A stretch of DNA of 64,000 bases from Rhodophyticola sp. CCM32 (GTDB lineage: Bacteria > Pseudomonadota > Alphaproteobacteria > Rhodobacterales > Rhodobacteraceae). The translations under genes and the position numbers were made by a program. The notes beneath the pieces were generated by a model. That model searched no databases. It had not been told where the DNA came from and saw only the letters and a program-made list of their open reading frames with translations. Where the stretch lies: assembly GCF_004751985.1 (NCBI RefSeq), contig NZ_CP038492.1, positions 3,348,001 through 3,412,000 on the forward strand, read 5' to 3'. Positions 24,527 through 33,559 of this stretch are shown in pieces. Each line of letters starts with the position of its first letter. Position 1 is the stretch's first letter.

Positions 24527-24621
24527 GCCTTTCAAGTTAACATTGAATCGCTTGTTCGCGGCCTCTTCTTTCGGTCGAACGCGAAAAGCGATGATCATGT
24601 CTCAATGAAAACTTGAAAGGC
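24527..24621 (-). repeat. Two-stem hairpin element, copy B
   Basis: On the minus strand the outer arms GCCTTTCAAGTTTTCATTGA and TCAATGTTAACTTGAAAGGC pair over 20 positions with two mismatches. Inside are TGAGACATGATC (sharing the TGA with the outer arm) and an inner stem ATCGCTT/AAGCGAT extended by CGAAC/GTTCG. The loop carries GCGTTCGACCGAAAG. It lies between the LOG gene and dapD, 46 bases upstream of the LOG start in sense direction. Confidence 0.7.
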
Positions 24622-24728
24622 TTTAACGGTCCTGCGTGGTCAGCGCCAATGGAATGGCCGTGATCTGATTGCGAAACCCGCGCGCCTTGCCTATAGCCAG
24701 CATCACCACACCCCCCCGGAGGCCCCAT

Positions 24729-25556
24729 ATGTCAAACGCTCAGCTTGAAACCGCCATCGAAGCCGCCTGGGAGGCACGTGACCAGATCACACCGGCCACC
24801 GGTGGCGAAACCCGCGAGGCGATCGAGGATACGCTGAACGCGCTTGACAGCGGTGCGCTGCGCGTGGCCGAACGCCAGGCCGATGGCACATGGCATGTGA
24901 ACCAATGGGCCAAGAAGGCCGTGCTTCTGGGATTTCGTCTGAAAGACATGGAGATGCAGCCCGGGTCAGCCCAGGGCGGCGCCTGGTGGGACAAGGTTGA
25001 CAGCAAGTGGAAGGACTGGGGCGAAAACCAGTGGGGTGCGGCGGGGTTTCGCGCGGTGCCCAATTGCGTTGTCCGCAAATCCGCCTTCATCGCGCCGGGC
25101 GTGGTGCTGATGCCCTCCTTCGTCAATCTGGGCGCCTATGTGGATACGGGCACGATGGTGGATACCTGGGCCACGGTCGGATCTTGCGCCCAGATCGGCA
25201 AAAATGTGCATCTGTCCGGCGGGGTCGGGATCGGCGGCGTGCTGGAGCCGATGCAGGCGGGCCCGACGATTATCGAGGATAATTGCTTTATCGGCGCCCG
25301 GTCCGAGGTGGTCGAAGGCTGCATCATCCGCGAAGGCTCGGTTCTGGGCATGGGCGTGTTCATCGGCCAATCCACCAAGATCGTGGATCGCGACAGCGGT
25401 GAGGTGATGTATGGCGAGGTGCCTGCAGGCTCGGTGGTGGTGGCCGGGTCAATGCCGTCGAAAAACGGTGTGAACCTCTATTGCGCGGTAATCGTGAAAC
25501 GGGTGGATGCGCAGACCCGCTCCAAAACCTCGATCAACGAGCTTCTGCGCGACTAG
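24729..25556 (+). CDS. dapD: Tetrahydrodipicolinate N-succinyltransferase
   Basis: 275 residues. DapD transfers succinyl from succinyl-CoA to tetrahydrodipicolinate in lysine and meso-diaminopimelate synthesis. The left-handed beta-helix hexapeptides are visible through [51 protein letters not shown] and [22 protein letters not shown] lies eight bases before the ATG, which decides this start over an in-frame one 60 bases upstream. It stands alone and diverges from the LOG gene. Confidence 0.97.
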   Translation: MSNAQLETAIEAAWEARDQITPATGGETREAIEDTLNALDSGALRVAERQADGTWHVNQWAKKAVLLGFRLKDMEMQPGSAQGGAWWDKVDSKWKDWGENQWGAAGFRAVPNCVVRKSAFIAPGVVLMPSFVNLGAYVDTGTMVDTWATVGSCAQIGKNVHLSGGVGIGGVLEPMQAGPTIIEDNCFIGARSEVVEGCIIREGSVLGMGVFIGQSTKIVDRDSGEVMYGEVPAGSVVVAGSMPSKNGVNLYCAVIVKRVDAQTRSKTSINELLRD

Positions 25557-25577
25557 GGTCCTGACCCTAAAGCATCG

Positions 25578-25660
25578 GTCCAAAATTCTGCAAACCATCG
25601 GCATTGCCTGGAGGGCAGAGCCCGAACCGAGGGGGGGTCGGGAAGCGCCCCGCCTTTGAT
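25578..25660. repeat. MITE-like dispersed element, partial copy M3
   Basis: CCAAAATTCTGCAAACCATCG resembles the left end of the element family. The later CCCGAACCGAGGGG corresponds to one arm of the long hairpin. The right end is not recognisable, so the copy is degraded. Confidence 0.5.
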
Positions 25661-25682
25661 CTGGGACATGGCATTGGCTCAA

Positions 25683-25738
25683 GGTGGAAAACTGGAGTTT
25701 TCCACCCCTTCACCAACCTCGGTCAAGGTCGGTGAAGG
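25683..25738. repeat. Two adjacent perfect hairpins
   Basis: GGTGGAAAACT-GG-AGTTTTCCACC (25683-25706) is a nearly complete palindrome. Directly after it, CCTTCACC...GGTGAAGG (25707-25738) forms an eight-base stem with an inner ACCT/AGGT pairing. There is no T-run. It lies in the 286-bp gap between dapD and the YeaQ gene, which otherwise holds only repeat M3. Confidence 0.6.
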
Positions 25739-25842
25739 GTGCAATATAGCAAAGCGGGGATACAGAAGGCTCAGGGCCAGCGCTTTGCGCGCCCCGGCAG
25801 GCATGGTAGATGTCGCCAACTGATCAAACAAACAGGTGCGTG

Positions 25843-26091
25843 ATGCAGGGACTTGGATGGATTGCGGCTATTATCGTGGGCGGGCTGGCCGGATGGGCAG
25901 CAAGCACCATCATGAAGGCCAAGACCGGGCTGTTGATGAACATTATCCTTGGCATCATCGGTGCGATTGTGGCGAATTTCCTGCTGCGTCTGGTGGGTAT
26001 CACCGCATCACCCACATGGATATCGCAGGGCATTGTCGGGCTGATCGGCGGTTGTTTGCTTATTGCGGGAATGCGCGCCATTCGGCGATAA
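25843..26091 (+). CDS. GlsB/YeaQ/YmgE-family membrane protein
   Basis: 82 residues with three glycine-rich membrane segments: GLGWIAAIIVGGLAGWAAS, GLLMNIILGIIGAIVANFLL and GIVGLIGGCLLIAG. This is the small transglycosylase-associated / GlsB family, often stress-induced, with unclear molecular function. The start MQGLGWIAA is the usual one; an upstream in-frame ATG at 25810 would add eleven polar residues. Confidence 0.88.
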   Translation: MQGLGWIAAIIVGGLAGWAASTIMKAKTGLLMNIILGIIGAIVANFLLRLVGITASPTWISQGIVGLIGGCLLIAGMRAIRR

Positions 26092-26179
26092 ACGCTGTTT
26101 CCAAACTGATCCGTTCAGTTTAGTATTCTGATATAAGAGAATGCTAGACTGATCGTATATTTGGAAAATGGAGTTTGAC

Positions 26180-26926
26180 ATGTCCCGATACCTGACCTTT
26201 TTAACTGTATTATGTACCGGTTTTGCCGTGATGCCCGCCCATGCGCAGGATGATCCGCAGGGGTTCACCTTTGGCTTGGCGGGCGGTACTTCCAACTCGC
26301 TTTATGTGGGTGACGAGGACGGTACATATGTGTTCCCGCTGCTGAGCTATCAGGGGCGGGGCTTTTCGGTTGGGTTTGACGGGCTGGCTGTGGATATTGT
26401 GAACCGCGACGGTGTGCATGTGGAAGGCCTGCTGAGCCCTCGGTTCACCTCATTGCACGATCCCGATGCTGCCGCGCTGCAAGGGCTGGACAGGGATATC
26501 ACGGTCGATGCAGGTGTTCGCCTGTCTTATGACATCAGCCAGCAATCCACCGTAACCGCGCAACTGTTGCAAGAGGTCTCGGGCGAGCATGACGGGCAGG
26601 AACTGTCAGTGAATATCGGGCACCAGCTGATGATGGGGCCACTGCCCCTGGGCCTTGAGGCAGGACTGATATGGCAAAGCGAGGATTTGGCCGGATATCT
26701 TTATGGCGTGCGCCCTTCCGAGGTGACGGGCACCCGCCCCGCCTATGCGCCCGACGCTGCCGTGATCTCATTTGTGGGCATGTCAACGGCTATTCCTATC
26801 TCTGATCGGGCGGCGATTTTCGGCAGCGTGCAGGTCCAGTTTCTGGACGATACCATCTCTGACAGCCCCATCGTTGCAGAGGATACGCTTTATAGTGCCA
26901 ATATCGGCATTCAATTCACATTCTGA
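26180..26926 (+). CDS. MipA/OmpV-family outer-membrane protein
   Basis: 248 residues with a signal peptide (MSRYLTFLTVLCTGFAVMPAHA). The mature part is a beta-barrel of alternating residues: FTFGLAGGTSNSLYVGDEDG, FPLLSYQGRGFSVGFDGLAV, VDAGVRLSYDISQQSTVTAQ, and it ends in YSANIGIQFTF with the C-terminal Phe expected for Bam-dependent barrels. MipA/OmpV proteins serve as scaffolds or porin-like proteins. GGAG six bases before ATG 26180 favours this start over ATG 26168. Confidence 0.85.
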   Translation: MSRYLTFLTVLCTGFAVMPAHAQDDPQGFTFGLAGGTSNSLYVGDEDGTYVFPLLSYQGRGFSVGFDGLAVDIVNRDGVHVEGLLSPRFTSLHDPDAAALQGLDRDITVDAGVRLSYDISQQSTVTAQLLQEVSGEHDGQELSVNIGHQLMMGPLPLGLEAGLIWQSEDLAGYLYGVRPSEVTGTRPAYAPDAAVISFVGMSTAIPISDRAAIFGSVQVQFLDDTISDSPIVAEDTLYSANIGIQFTF

Positions 26927-27031
26927 CGCGTTTCGACAGATCCCCGGCGCTGCTGCGTATAAGGTATAACGGTTGGGTTTGGATGCCCCCGAAACGCTTT
27001 TGCACACATGCAAACGGAGAACAGATATATC

Positions 27032-27235
27032 ATGATACGCGTTTATCTTCTGATGATGGCCATCGGCATGGGCCTGTGCGTGCAAAAGCTTGAGACCGAT
27101 GAAAATCAGGCGCTGATCATACCACTGGATGTGCAGACCTGCCACATGATCAAAACCGATCTCCAACCCGGTTTGAGCCAACCTGTCATGGACCAGCCTG
27201 TCACAAACCGCAGCCCGGATCGTTGCCACGCCTGA
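27032..27235 (+). CDS. Small hypothetical protein
   Basis: 67 residues, beginning MIRVYLLMMAIGMGLCVQKL and followed by a polar tail (LDVQTCHMIKTDLQPG). The hydrophobic start could be a signal peptide or anchor. CGGAGA lies upstream of the ATG. I recognise no family. Coding is plausible but not certain, because the tail has weak codon bias. Confidence 0.4.
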   Translation: MIRVYLLMMAIGMGLCVQKLETDENQALIIPLDVQTCHMIKTDLQPGLSQPVMDQPVTNRSPDRCHA

Positions 27236-27349
27236 CGATCTTTGATCCCCCACAGATTATCAAAGGCCCGCCCCTCATCTGGCAGGGCCTTTGCTTTCAA
27301 GGCGGGCCAGCCCTTGACAGCCCGCCCCGCAAACCCGCAAAGCCGCCCC

Positions 27350-27694
27350 ATGAGTGACAGCAAGAAACCCAAACGTCCGCAGCAGGTGTATACCCTGCTG
27401 GTAGAGGTGGGCCGGAAAGAGGGAGATGGTCTGCCCAAAGATGCCAATGGTGGCGCATTGCTTTGCTATGCATCCGGCGTGGATGAGGCCGAAGCGGTGC
27501 GGGAAACCGTGGCGATCCTGAAACAGGCCGATCTGGCCCCGCTGGATGTCACCGGCTATGGCACGCCTGCGGAACGGGCTGCACAGGGCCATGAGATCGA
27601 AGCCGAAGAGCGAGAACTGATGGACCGGGCACTGGCCGAAAACGCAGTGATCGTCGCCCAGATGACACCGTTTTTCGAGACGGAAACACGCTGA
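27350..27694 (+). CDS. Conserved hypothetical protein
   Basis: 114 residues. A lysine-rich start MSDSKKPKRPQQVY precedes TLLVEVGRKEGDGLPKDANG, GALLCYASGVDEAEAVRETV and VTGYGTPAERAAQGHEI. It is acidic, soluble and looks like a small alpha/beta domain. I do not recognise the function. A perfect GC-rich hairpin follows the stop. It is convergent with the peroxiredoxin gene. Confidence 0.65.
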   Translation: MSDSKKPKRPQQVYTLLVEVGRKEGDGLPKDANGGALLCYASGVDEAEAVRETVAILKQADLAPLDVTGYGTPAERAAQGHEIEAEERELMDRALAENAVIVAQMTPFFETETR

Positions 27695-27701
27695 ACGGCT
27701 T

Positions 27702-27730
27702 GCCCGGCGGCACCGCCGGGCAAGGCAGGC
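27702..27730. terminator. GC-rich hairpin between convergent genes
   Basis: CTTGCCCGGCGG-CA-CCGCCGGGCAAG is a perfect twelve-base stem. It has no clear T-run, so it may be a weak bidirectional terminator. Its core is the same GCCCGGCGG-CA-CCGCCGGGC hairpin found in repeat copy M1. Confidence 0.55.
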
Positions 27731-27758
27731 ACAGCGCGCCCAGGAGAGCGATTTCGCT

Positions 27759-28412
27759 TTAGCCCGGAAGTTTCGCCATCCGCAGATAGGGCAGCTTGGT
27801 TTCGATCGACCCGTATTTCGCAATCGCATCCTCATCGCTGACAGCAACCGGTACGACCACATCCTGCCCCGGCACCCAGTTTGCGGGTGTCGCCACGTTT
27901 TCACGTGCGGCGGTCTGCAACCCGTCCAGCGCGCGCAGAACCTCGGCAAAGTTGCGCCCCACATTCATCGGATAGGTCATCGACAGTTTCAACTGCTTGT
28001 CCGGCCCGATGATGAAGACCGAGCGTACTGTGGCGCTGTCTGCCGGGGTGCGCCCGTCTGGCAGATAGGCCTCGGCGGGCAGCATGTCGAAGGCTTTCGA
28101 CACCGCGAGCCCGTCATCGGCGATGATCGGGAACCCGGCTTTGGCACCGCCCACAGCCTCGATATCGCCTTTCCACTTCTTATGGTCTTCAACCCCATCC
28201 ACGGACACCCCGATCACCTTGGTGCCCCGCGCGGCCCATTCACCGGCCAGTTGCGCCACGGCACCGAATTCGGTGGTGCAGACCGGTGTGAAATCCTTTG
28301 GATGGCTGAACAGAATCGCCCAGTTGTCACCAACCCAGTCATGCAGGGCGAATGTCCCCTGATCTGTCTCTACGGTAAGGTTGGGGATCGTATCATTGAT
28401 GCGCAGGGACAT
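27759..28412 (-). CDS. 1-Cys peroxiredoxin (Prx6/AhpC-TSA type)
   Basis: About 217 residues. The peroxidatic Cys is in HPKDFTPVCTTEFGAVAQLA; SVDGVEDHKKW, FPIIADDGL and the long C-terminal domain with NWVPGQDVVVP place it in the Prx6 subfamily, which reduces hydrogen peroxide and organic peroxides. The start MSLRINDTIP has AAAAGGAGA upstream. It is divergent from the aldehyde dehydrogenase at 28639, with about 226 bases of shared upstream DNA. Confidence 0.92.
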   Translation of the reverse strand: MSLRINDTIPNLTVETDQGTFALHDWVGDNWAILFSHPKDFTPVCTTEFGAVAQLAGEWAARGTKVIGVSVDGVEDHKKWKGDIEAVGGAKAGFPIIADDGLAVSKAFDMLPAEAYLPDGRTPADSATVRSVFIIGPDKQLKLSMTYPMNVGRNFAEVLRALDGLQTAARENVATPANWVPGQDVVVPVAVSDEDAIAKYGSIETKLPYLRMAKLPG

Positions 28413-28638
28413 GGGGGTCTCCTTTTCCATTGGTTGCCATCGTCACGTATCAGATAAGCGCATGTCATGGAAACTGCACCTGTGTGCGTCGTTGCAGGAT
28501 GAAAAAAGAGTGTTGGCTCGCCCGCGCGTCCCGCAACGGCACATCTGTTCCGGTATCTTATTGCAGGGGGAACATTCCGCCTCTTGCACCTGCCGGAACC
28601 CGGTGACAGGTTCTGCCAAAGTCCAGGGAGACAAAGCC

Positions 28639-30069
28639 ATGCCATCATCCACTGCGTTCTACATCAACGGCCAATGGGTTGCCCCCCAGACGGCCCATGA
28701 TTTTCCCGTCATCGACCCCTCGACCGAGGAGGTTTGCGCCACAATCTCGCTGGGCTCAGAGGCCGATGCGAATGCGGCCGTCGCGGCGGCGAAATCCGCG
28801 TTTCCGGGCTGGTCTGAAACGCCCCTGGCCGATCGTATCGCCGCATTGCAACGGCTGCGGGATATCTACAAGAAACGCGGCGATGAGATGGCCGAAGCGA
28901 TCAGCCTGGAAATGGGCGCGCCGATTGACATGGCCAGACAGAAGCAGGTTGGCGCGGGTCTCTGGCATCTTGACGGGTTTCTGGACGCGGTCAGGGATTT
29001 CCCCTGGGACCATCCGCTTGGCCCGCAGGCCCCGAGTGAACGCATCCTGCATCAGCCGATCGGGGTTTGCGCCCTGATCACGCCCTGGAACTGGCCGATG
29101 AACCAGATCACTCTGAAATGCGCGCCCGCATTGGTGACCGGCTGCACGATGATCCTGAAACCCTCGGAAATCGCGCCGCTTTCGGGTCTGCTTTTTGCCG
29201 AGATGATGGATGAGGCCGATCTGCCGCCGGGTGTGTTCAACATGGTCAATGGCGATGGCCCCGGTGTTGGCAGCACGCTCAGCGCCCATCCCGATGTGGA
29301 TATGGTCAGCTTCACCGGCTCCACCCGCGCCGGGCGGCTGATCTCCATCGCGGCGGCCGACACGCTGAAACGGGTCAGCCTTGAACTGGGCGGCAAGGGC
29401 GCGAATATCATCTTCGCGGATGCGTCGGAAAAGGCGGTGAAATCCGGTGTGCTGCGGTGTTTCAACAATACCGGCCAATCCTGCAACGCGCCCACCCGGA
29501 TGATGGTGGAACGCGCGCGCTATGACGAAGCGGTCGAGATTGCAGCGGCCGCCGCGCAATCCATCACCGTTGGCCCCGCCAGTGAGGAAGGCCGTCATAT
29601 CGGCCCCGCCGTCAGCGAGATGCAGTTCAACAAGATCCAGGGTCTGATCCAGACCGGCATCGACGAAGGCGCACGCCTGATTGCCGGGGGTACGGGCCGC
29701 CCTGAAAACCTCAACCGCGGTTTCTATATCCGCCCGACCGTGTTTGCCGACGTCACGCCCGAGATGACGATCTATCGTGAGGAAATCTTTGGCCCGGTCC
29801 TGTCGATCATGCCGTTTGAGGATGAAGACCACGCGGTCACCATGGCCAATGACACGCCTTATGGGCTGACCAATTACATCCAGACCGGCGATACCGACAA
29901 ACTGCGCCGGGTCGCCGAAAGAGTCCGCTCCGGCATGGTTGAGGGCAATGGTACGGGCTTTGGCAAGGGATCGCCCTTTGGCGGGTTCAAGCAATCCGGC
30001 AATGGCCGCGAGGGTGGCGCGTTTGGCTTGCACGAGTTTCTTGAGGTGAAAGCGGTGAGCGGGTTGTGA
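28639..30069 (+). CDS. NAD(P)-dependent aldehyde dehydrogenase
   Basis: 476 residues of the ALDH superfamily. The catalytic Cys is in FNNTGQSCNAPTRMMV, the general-base Glu in SLELGGKGANIIF, and the cofactor region is FTGSTRAGRLI. LITPWNWPMNQITLK is a further signature. The aldehyde substrate cannot be told from sequence. CAGGGAG eight bases before the ATG fixes this start. A partial F-type repeat lies just downstream. Confidence 0.92.
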   Translation: MPSSTAFYINGQWVAPQTAHDFPVIDPSTEEVCATISLGSEADANAAVAAAKSAFPGWSETPLADRIAALQRLRDIYKKRGDEMAEAISLEMGAPIDMARQKQVGAGLWHLDGFLDAVRDFPWDHPLGPQAPSERILHQPIGVCALITPWNWPMNQITLKCAPALVTGCTMILKPSEIAPLSGLLFAEMMDEADLPPGVFNMVNGDGPGVGSTLSAHPDVDMVSFTGSTRAGRLISIAAADTLKRVSLELGGKGANIIFADASEKAVKSGVLRCFNNTGQSCNAPTRMMVERARYDEAVEIAAAAAQSITVGPASEEGRHIGPAVSEMQFNKIQGLIQTGIDEGARLIAGGTGRPENLNRGFYIRPTVFADVTPEMTIYREEIFGPVLSIMPFEDEDHAVTMANDTPYGLTNYIQTGDTDKLRRVAERVRSGMVEGNGTGFGKGSPFGGFKQSGNGREGGAFGLHEFLEVKAVSGL

Positions 30070-30103
30070 AATATTGACCCGGGCCAAAGCGGGTCGATGG
30101 CTG

Positions 30104-30216
30104 GTTTGAGGCTTTGGCAAGCTCGCGCAACCTTCATCGAATAGAGTGGTTCGGTCGCCATAAAGTGTTCCGTTCACCGGTCGCAGCGCCACCCCACGGG
30201 CAGGCGCTCGCCCGGC
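30104..30216 (+). repeat. Dispersed element F, partial copy F2
   Basis: The segment GGCTTTGGCAAG ... CGCCATAAAG ... GCGCCACCCCACGGGCAGG aligns over about 110 bases with the element at 60708-60849 and ends in the same inverted end. The left inverted end is missing, so this is a truncated copy. It fills most of the 271-bp gap after the aldehyde dehydrogenase gene. Confidence 0.65.
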
Positions 30217-30340
30217 TCAGGTCAGGGTAGGTATCCATGGCCAGCATAATGCAAACCACAGGCATTATTTTCTGGCTCTTTGGGCGCGGCCCCCTAATTC
30301 TGGCTGATGAAGGGGCGTTCAGGGCGGTGGATCAGCGAAC

Positions 30341-31102
30341 ATGGCTGCAACGAAAACCAGTGTGGTGATCATCGGCAGTGGTCCCAACGCGGTATCCGTG
30401 CGGGATTGGGACAGGTCGTCTTTCACCCATATGGTTGCCATCAACAATGCCTGGCGCCTGCGCCCGGATTGGGATTTCGCGATCTTCCCCGAGGATTTTC
30501 CGGCGGATCAGCGCCCGCCTGCCCCGGGCCCGGGGCAAAGCTGGGTCGAGGCCGCGCAATACGTGCCGACCCAGAACCGGTTTGGCGGGTTTGTCTATGC
30601 AGGTGGCACCATGGCTTTCACCACGGGCTATTGGGTGTTGGCGGCCCTTCGCCCTTCTGTCATGGGGTTCATCGGGTGCGACATGGTGTATCCTTCGGTC
30701 GGCAACACGCATTTTTACGGCAAAGGTGCGGCTGATCCGCTGCGCAAGGATGTGACCTTGCAATCGCTGGAGGCGAAATCGGCCCGTCTGGCGCTTCTGG
30801 CCGCCGCGAATGGCTGCGCTTGCGTGAACCTGTCGCAGGATGCCAGTCGACTGGTTTTTCCGCGCGCGGATGTTGCGGGGCTTGCGGCAGAGAGGCCGGT
30901 CACAGCAGACCCGGACGGGGTGGCCAAGGCCCAGGCACGCGAGCGGGAGCTTGGATATATGGTCACCTCCGGGCGTTATTGGGAGGTGGCGGATCAATTC
31001 GATGCCGGGGCCCTGCGCGGCCTCGACGCGATGTGGCTGGCGGCCTATCAGACGTCGCTGAAACCTGCATGCCCGTCACAATCTGACAGGCGTTTGGGCT
31101 GA
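30341..31102 (+). CDS. Hypothetical protein with N-terminal nucleotide-binding-like motif
   Basis: 253 residues. The start TKTSVVIIGSGPNAVSVRDW is a beta-alpha turn with a glycine motif as in glycosyltransferase or Rossmann-like proteins; then FTHMVAINNAWRLRPDWDFAI and MGFIGCDMVYPSVGNTHFYG follow. The layout (glycine motif, then 'NNAWR', then 'GCDM') recalls the DUF115/GT42-like glycosyltransferase group, but I am not sure. It is bounded by repeats on both sides (F2 and M4). Confidence 0.55.
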   Translation: MAATKTSVVIIGSGPNAVSVRDWDRSSFTHMVAINNAWRLRPDWDFAIFPEDFPADQRPPAPGPGQSWVEAAQYVPTQNRFGGFVYAGGTMAFTTGYWVLAALRPSVMGFIGCDMVYPSVGNTHFYGKGAADPLRKDVTLQSLEAKSARLALLAAANGCACVNLSQDASRLVFPRADVAGLAAERPVTADPDGVAKAQARERELGYMVTSGRYWEVADQFDAGALRGLDAMWLAAYQTSLKPACPSQSDRRLG

Positions 31103-31129
31103 CAGGCATTTGGGCTGGAGGGTCTCTCT

Positions 31130-31242
31130 ATCATCCTTTCGCCCGGCGGCAGCGCCGGGCAGCGCCCGCACCGCCCCACGGGGCGGGCGCTTCTCGCCCT
31201 CCCCTCGGTACGGGCGCTGCCCTTCGGCTTTTATGCAGGATG
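31130..31242. repeat. MITE-like dispersed element, copy M4
   Basis: It contains the hairpin GCCCGGCGG-CA-GCGCCGGGC and a long imperfect hairpin with arms around CTTCT as in M1 (GGGCAGCGCCCG ... CGGGCGCTGCCC). The right end TTATGCAGGAT resembles the family end; the left inverted end is not clear. Confidence 0.6.
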
Positions 31243-31244
31243 CC

Positions 31245-31895
31245 TCAAAACGGCGCTTTGGCGCGAAAGCTCATCCCCTTGCCGCCATCCGGGTGCCGCA
31301 GTTTCAGGCTTTCCGCATGCAGCATCAGGCGCGGAAAATTCCGTGCGGGGCCGGTGGCATAAAACGGGTCCCCCAGAATCGGGTGGCCGATCTCGCGCAT
31401 ATGCACGCGCAGCTGATGGGAGCGTCCGGTTTTCGGGTATAGCCTGACGCGGGTCGAGGTATCATCATAGCGCACAACCCGCCAATCGGTCTGGGCGGGT
31501 TTGCCGGTTTCATGGTTCACATGCTGCAACGGGCGGTTCGGCCAGTCCACGATCAGCGGCAGGTCGATATGGCCTGTCTTTTCGGCCACATGGCCCCAGA
31601 CCCGCGCGATATAGACCTTCTTGACCTGCCGTTTCTCGAACTGAAGCCCCAGATGCCGCTGCGCATGGCGGCTGCGGGCAAAGACCATCACGCCCGACGT
31701 GTCCATATCCAGCCGATGCACCAGCAAAGCCTCGGGGAACAGCGCCTGAACCCGCGCCAGCAGACAATCCGAAAGGTGGTCGCCCTTGCCCGGAACGCTG
31801 AGCAACCCGCTGGGTTTGTTGACCAATATCAGTTCATGATCATCATGGATGATCATGAGCGGCGTATCGGGCGGCTGATACTCCAGTGTAATCAT
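31245..31895 (-). CDS. RluA-family pseudouridine synthase
   Basis: 216 residues. The catalytic Asp is in LLVHRLDMDTSGVMVFAR, with ILVNKPSGLLSVPG before it and KTGRSHQLRVHMREIGHPILGDPFY after. The protein isomerises uridine in rRNA or tRNA. There is no S4 domain, so it is RluA-like rather than RluC/D-like; length and HRLDMDTSG suggest 23S/tRNA position 746/32 specificity, which is inference. Confidence 0.9.
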   Translation of the reverse strand: MITLEYQPPDTPLMIIHDDHELILVNKPSGLLSVPGKGDHLSDCLLARVQALFPEALLVHRLDMDTSGVMVFARSRHAQRHLGLQFEKRQVKKVYIARVWGHVAEKTGHIDLPLIVDWPNRPLQHVNHETGKPAQTDWRVVRYDDTSTRVRLYPKTGRSHQLRVHMREIGHPILGDPFYATGPARNFPRLMLHAESLKLRHPDGGKGMSFRAKAPF

Positions 31896-32067
31896 GACCG
31901 GCCAACAATCGCGACTGGCGGGATCATTCCGACAGGCATGAGGATCAGGAAAGACACCAGACCCGGCGGTGCTGCGACCGGGCCTATCTGTTTGTCACCT
32001 CGTGAACCCAGAGGGAAATACATGTTGAAAACCCTGCCCGCCAGACCCGTGAATATCAGAACCAGAA

Positions 32068-32122
32068 GCTCTATAACGGTTTCGATGGGGCTGCCTCATA
32101 TGAAACGCAAACCGCTCTAAAC
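32068..32122 (-). repeat. Two-stem hairpin element, shortened copy D
   Basis: On the minus strand AGCGGTTTGCGTTT-cat-ATGAGGCA-g-CCCC-ATCGAAAC matches copy C at 57596 over its first 45 bases. The loop and the 3' half are mostly deleted, leaving CCGTTATAGAGC. It lies 3' of hmgA, in sense orientation. Confidence 0.55.
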
Positions 32123-32153
32123 ATCATGACACAGTCTGGGGTCAAGCCGCAGG

Positions 32154-33515
32154 TTATTTCCTGCCCGGTGTGCCGTCGAATTTCTTTTCCAGACTGTCCC
32201 AGCAGTCGATGTAATCATCCTGCAAAGGGGCCTCATTGGCGGCAAAACGGGTCAGATGCTGGGGAAAGCGGGTCTCAAACATGAAGGACATGGTGTTGTC
32301 CAGCTTCTCCGGCCCCAGATTGGCATTTGAGGCGCCTTCAAAGGCGGTCTGATCCGGACCATGGGGCAGCATCATGTTGTGCAGGCTCAGGCCGCCGGGT
32401 GCGAAGCCCTGCGGTTTTGCATCATACTGGCCATAGATATTGCCCATCATCTCGGACATGATGTTCTTGTGATACCAGGGCGGGCGGAATGTATCCTCCG
32501 CCACCATCCAGCGTTCCCGGAACAGGACAAAGTCGATATTCGCGGTGCCGGGTACGCCCGAGGGGGCGGTCAGGACGGTAAAGATCGACGGGTCCGGGTG
32601 GTCGAACAGGATCGCGCCAACCGGGCAATAGGTTTTCAGATCGTATTTCACCGGGGCGTAATTGCCGTGCCAGGCCACCACATCCAGCGGCGAATGGCCG
32701 ATCTTGCAGTTGTGGAACTGGCCGCACCATTTCACGGTCACGGTGGAGGGCACTTCCCGGTCTTCAAACGCTGCCACGGGGGTTTTGAAATCGCGCCGGT
32801 TCGCCATGCAATTGGCCCCGATCGGCCCGCGCCCGGGGAGGTCGAATTTCTGGCCGTAATTCTCGCAGACAAAGCCGCGGGCCGGGCCATCCATCACCTC
32901 GACCCGGTAGAGCAACCCGCGCGGGATCACGGCGATGTCCTGCGGTTCCAGGTCGATGATCCCCAGCTCGGTGCAAAAGCGCAGCCGTCCCTCTTGCGGA
33001 ACGATCAGCATTTCACTGTCGGCGGAGTAGAAATAGGCATCCTCCATCGAGGCGGTGACCAGATAGATATGGCTTGCCATGCCCACCTGCGTGTTCACGT
33101 CGCCCGCCGTGGTCATCGTGCGCATGCCGGTCAGCCAGGTCAGTGGCGCATCGGAATGGGGCACCGGGTCCCAGCGGTACTGGCCCAGGCTGATGACATC
33201 CGGGTCCACATGGGGGGCGGATTTCCAATAGGGCAGATCGATTTTCGTATAGCGGCTGGAATGTTTGACCGAGGGGCGGATGCGGTAACACCAGGTCCGT
33301 TCATTCTGATGCTGGGGGGCGGTGAAGGCGGTGCCGCTCAACTGTTCGCCATAGAGGCCATAATTGCATTTCTGTGGAGAGTTCATGCCCTGGGGCAGGG
33401 CGCCGGGCAGGGCCTCGGTCTCGAAATCATTGCCGAAACCGGACATATACCTTTCGCTTGTGCCAATTGGGGTCATGGCCTGAACCATGCTGTGCGGTTG
33501 TGTCTGGGTGTTCAT
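32154..33515 (-). CDS. hmgA: Homogentisate 1,2-dioxygenase
   Basis: 453 residues. HmgA opens the homogentisate ring with oxygen and ferrous iron to give maleylacetoacetate in tyrosine and phenylalanine breakdown. Signatures are [19 protein letters not shown] near the N-terminus, [14 protein letters not shown], and the C-terminal metal region [18 protein letters not shown] and [13 protein letters not shown]. The maleylacetoacetate isomerase and fumarylacetoacetase genes are not in this window. A palindrome at 33560-33575 lies upstream and is a likely regulator site. Confidence 0.96.
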   Translation of the reverse strand: MNTQTQPHSMVQAMTPIGTSERYMSGFGNDFETEALPGALPQGMNSPQKCNYGLYGEQLSGTAFTAPQHQNERTWCYRIRPSVKHSSRYTKIDLPYWKSAPHVDPDVISLGQYRWDPVPHSDAPLTWLTGMRTMTTAGDVNTQVGMASHIYLVTASMEDAYFYSADSEMLIVPQEGRLRFCTELGIIDLEPQDIAVIPRGLLYRVEVMDGPARGFVCENYGQKFDLPGRGPIGANCMANRRDFKTPVAAFEDREVPSTVTVKWCGQFHNCKIGHSPLDVVAWHGNYAPVKYDLKTYCPVGAILFDHPDPSIFTVLTAPSGVPGTANIDFVLFRERWMVAEDTFRPPWYHKNIMSEMMGNIYGQYDAKPQGFAPGGLSLHNMMLPHGPDQTAFEGASNANLGPEKLDNTMSFMFETRFPQHLTRFAANEAPLQDDYIDCWDSLEKKFDGTPGRK

Positions 33516-33559
33516 CTGCGGCTCCTCGACATAGCTGTTCGGGCGATGTGGAACAATAT

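Noticed and set aside
26929..26998. GCGTTTCG...CGAAACGC as another copy of the two-stem hairpin family
   Set aside because: Only the outer eight bases match; the TGAGACA block and inner stem are missing.
28756..30192. 478-codon minus-strand open frame over the aldehyde dehydrogenase
   Set aside because: Opposite strand of a gene with intact catalytic Cys and Glu motifs; shadow.
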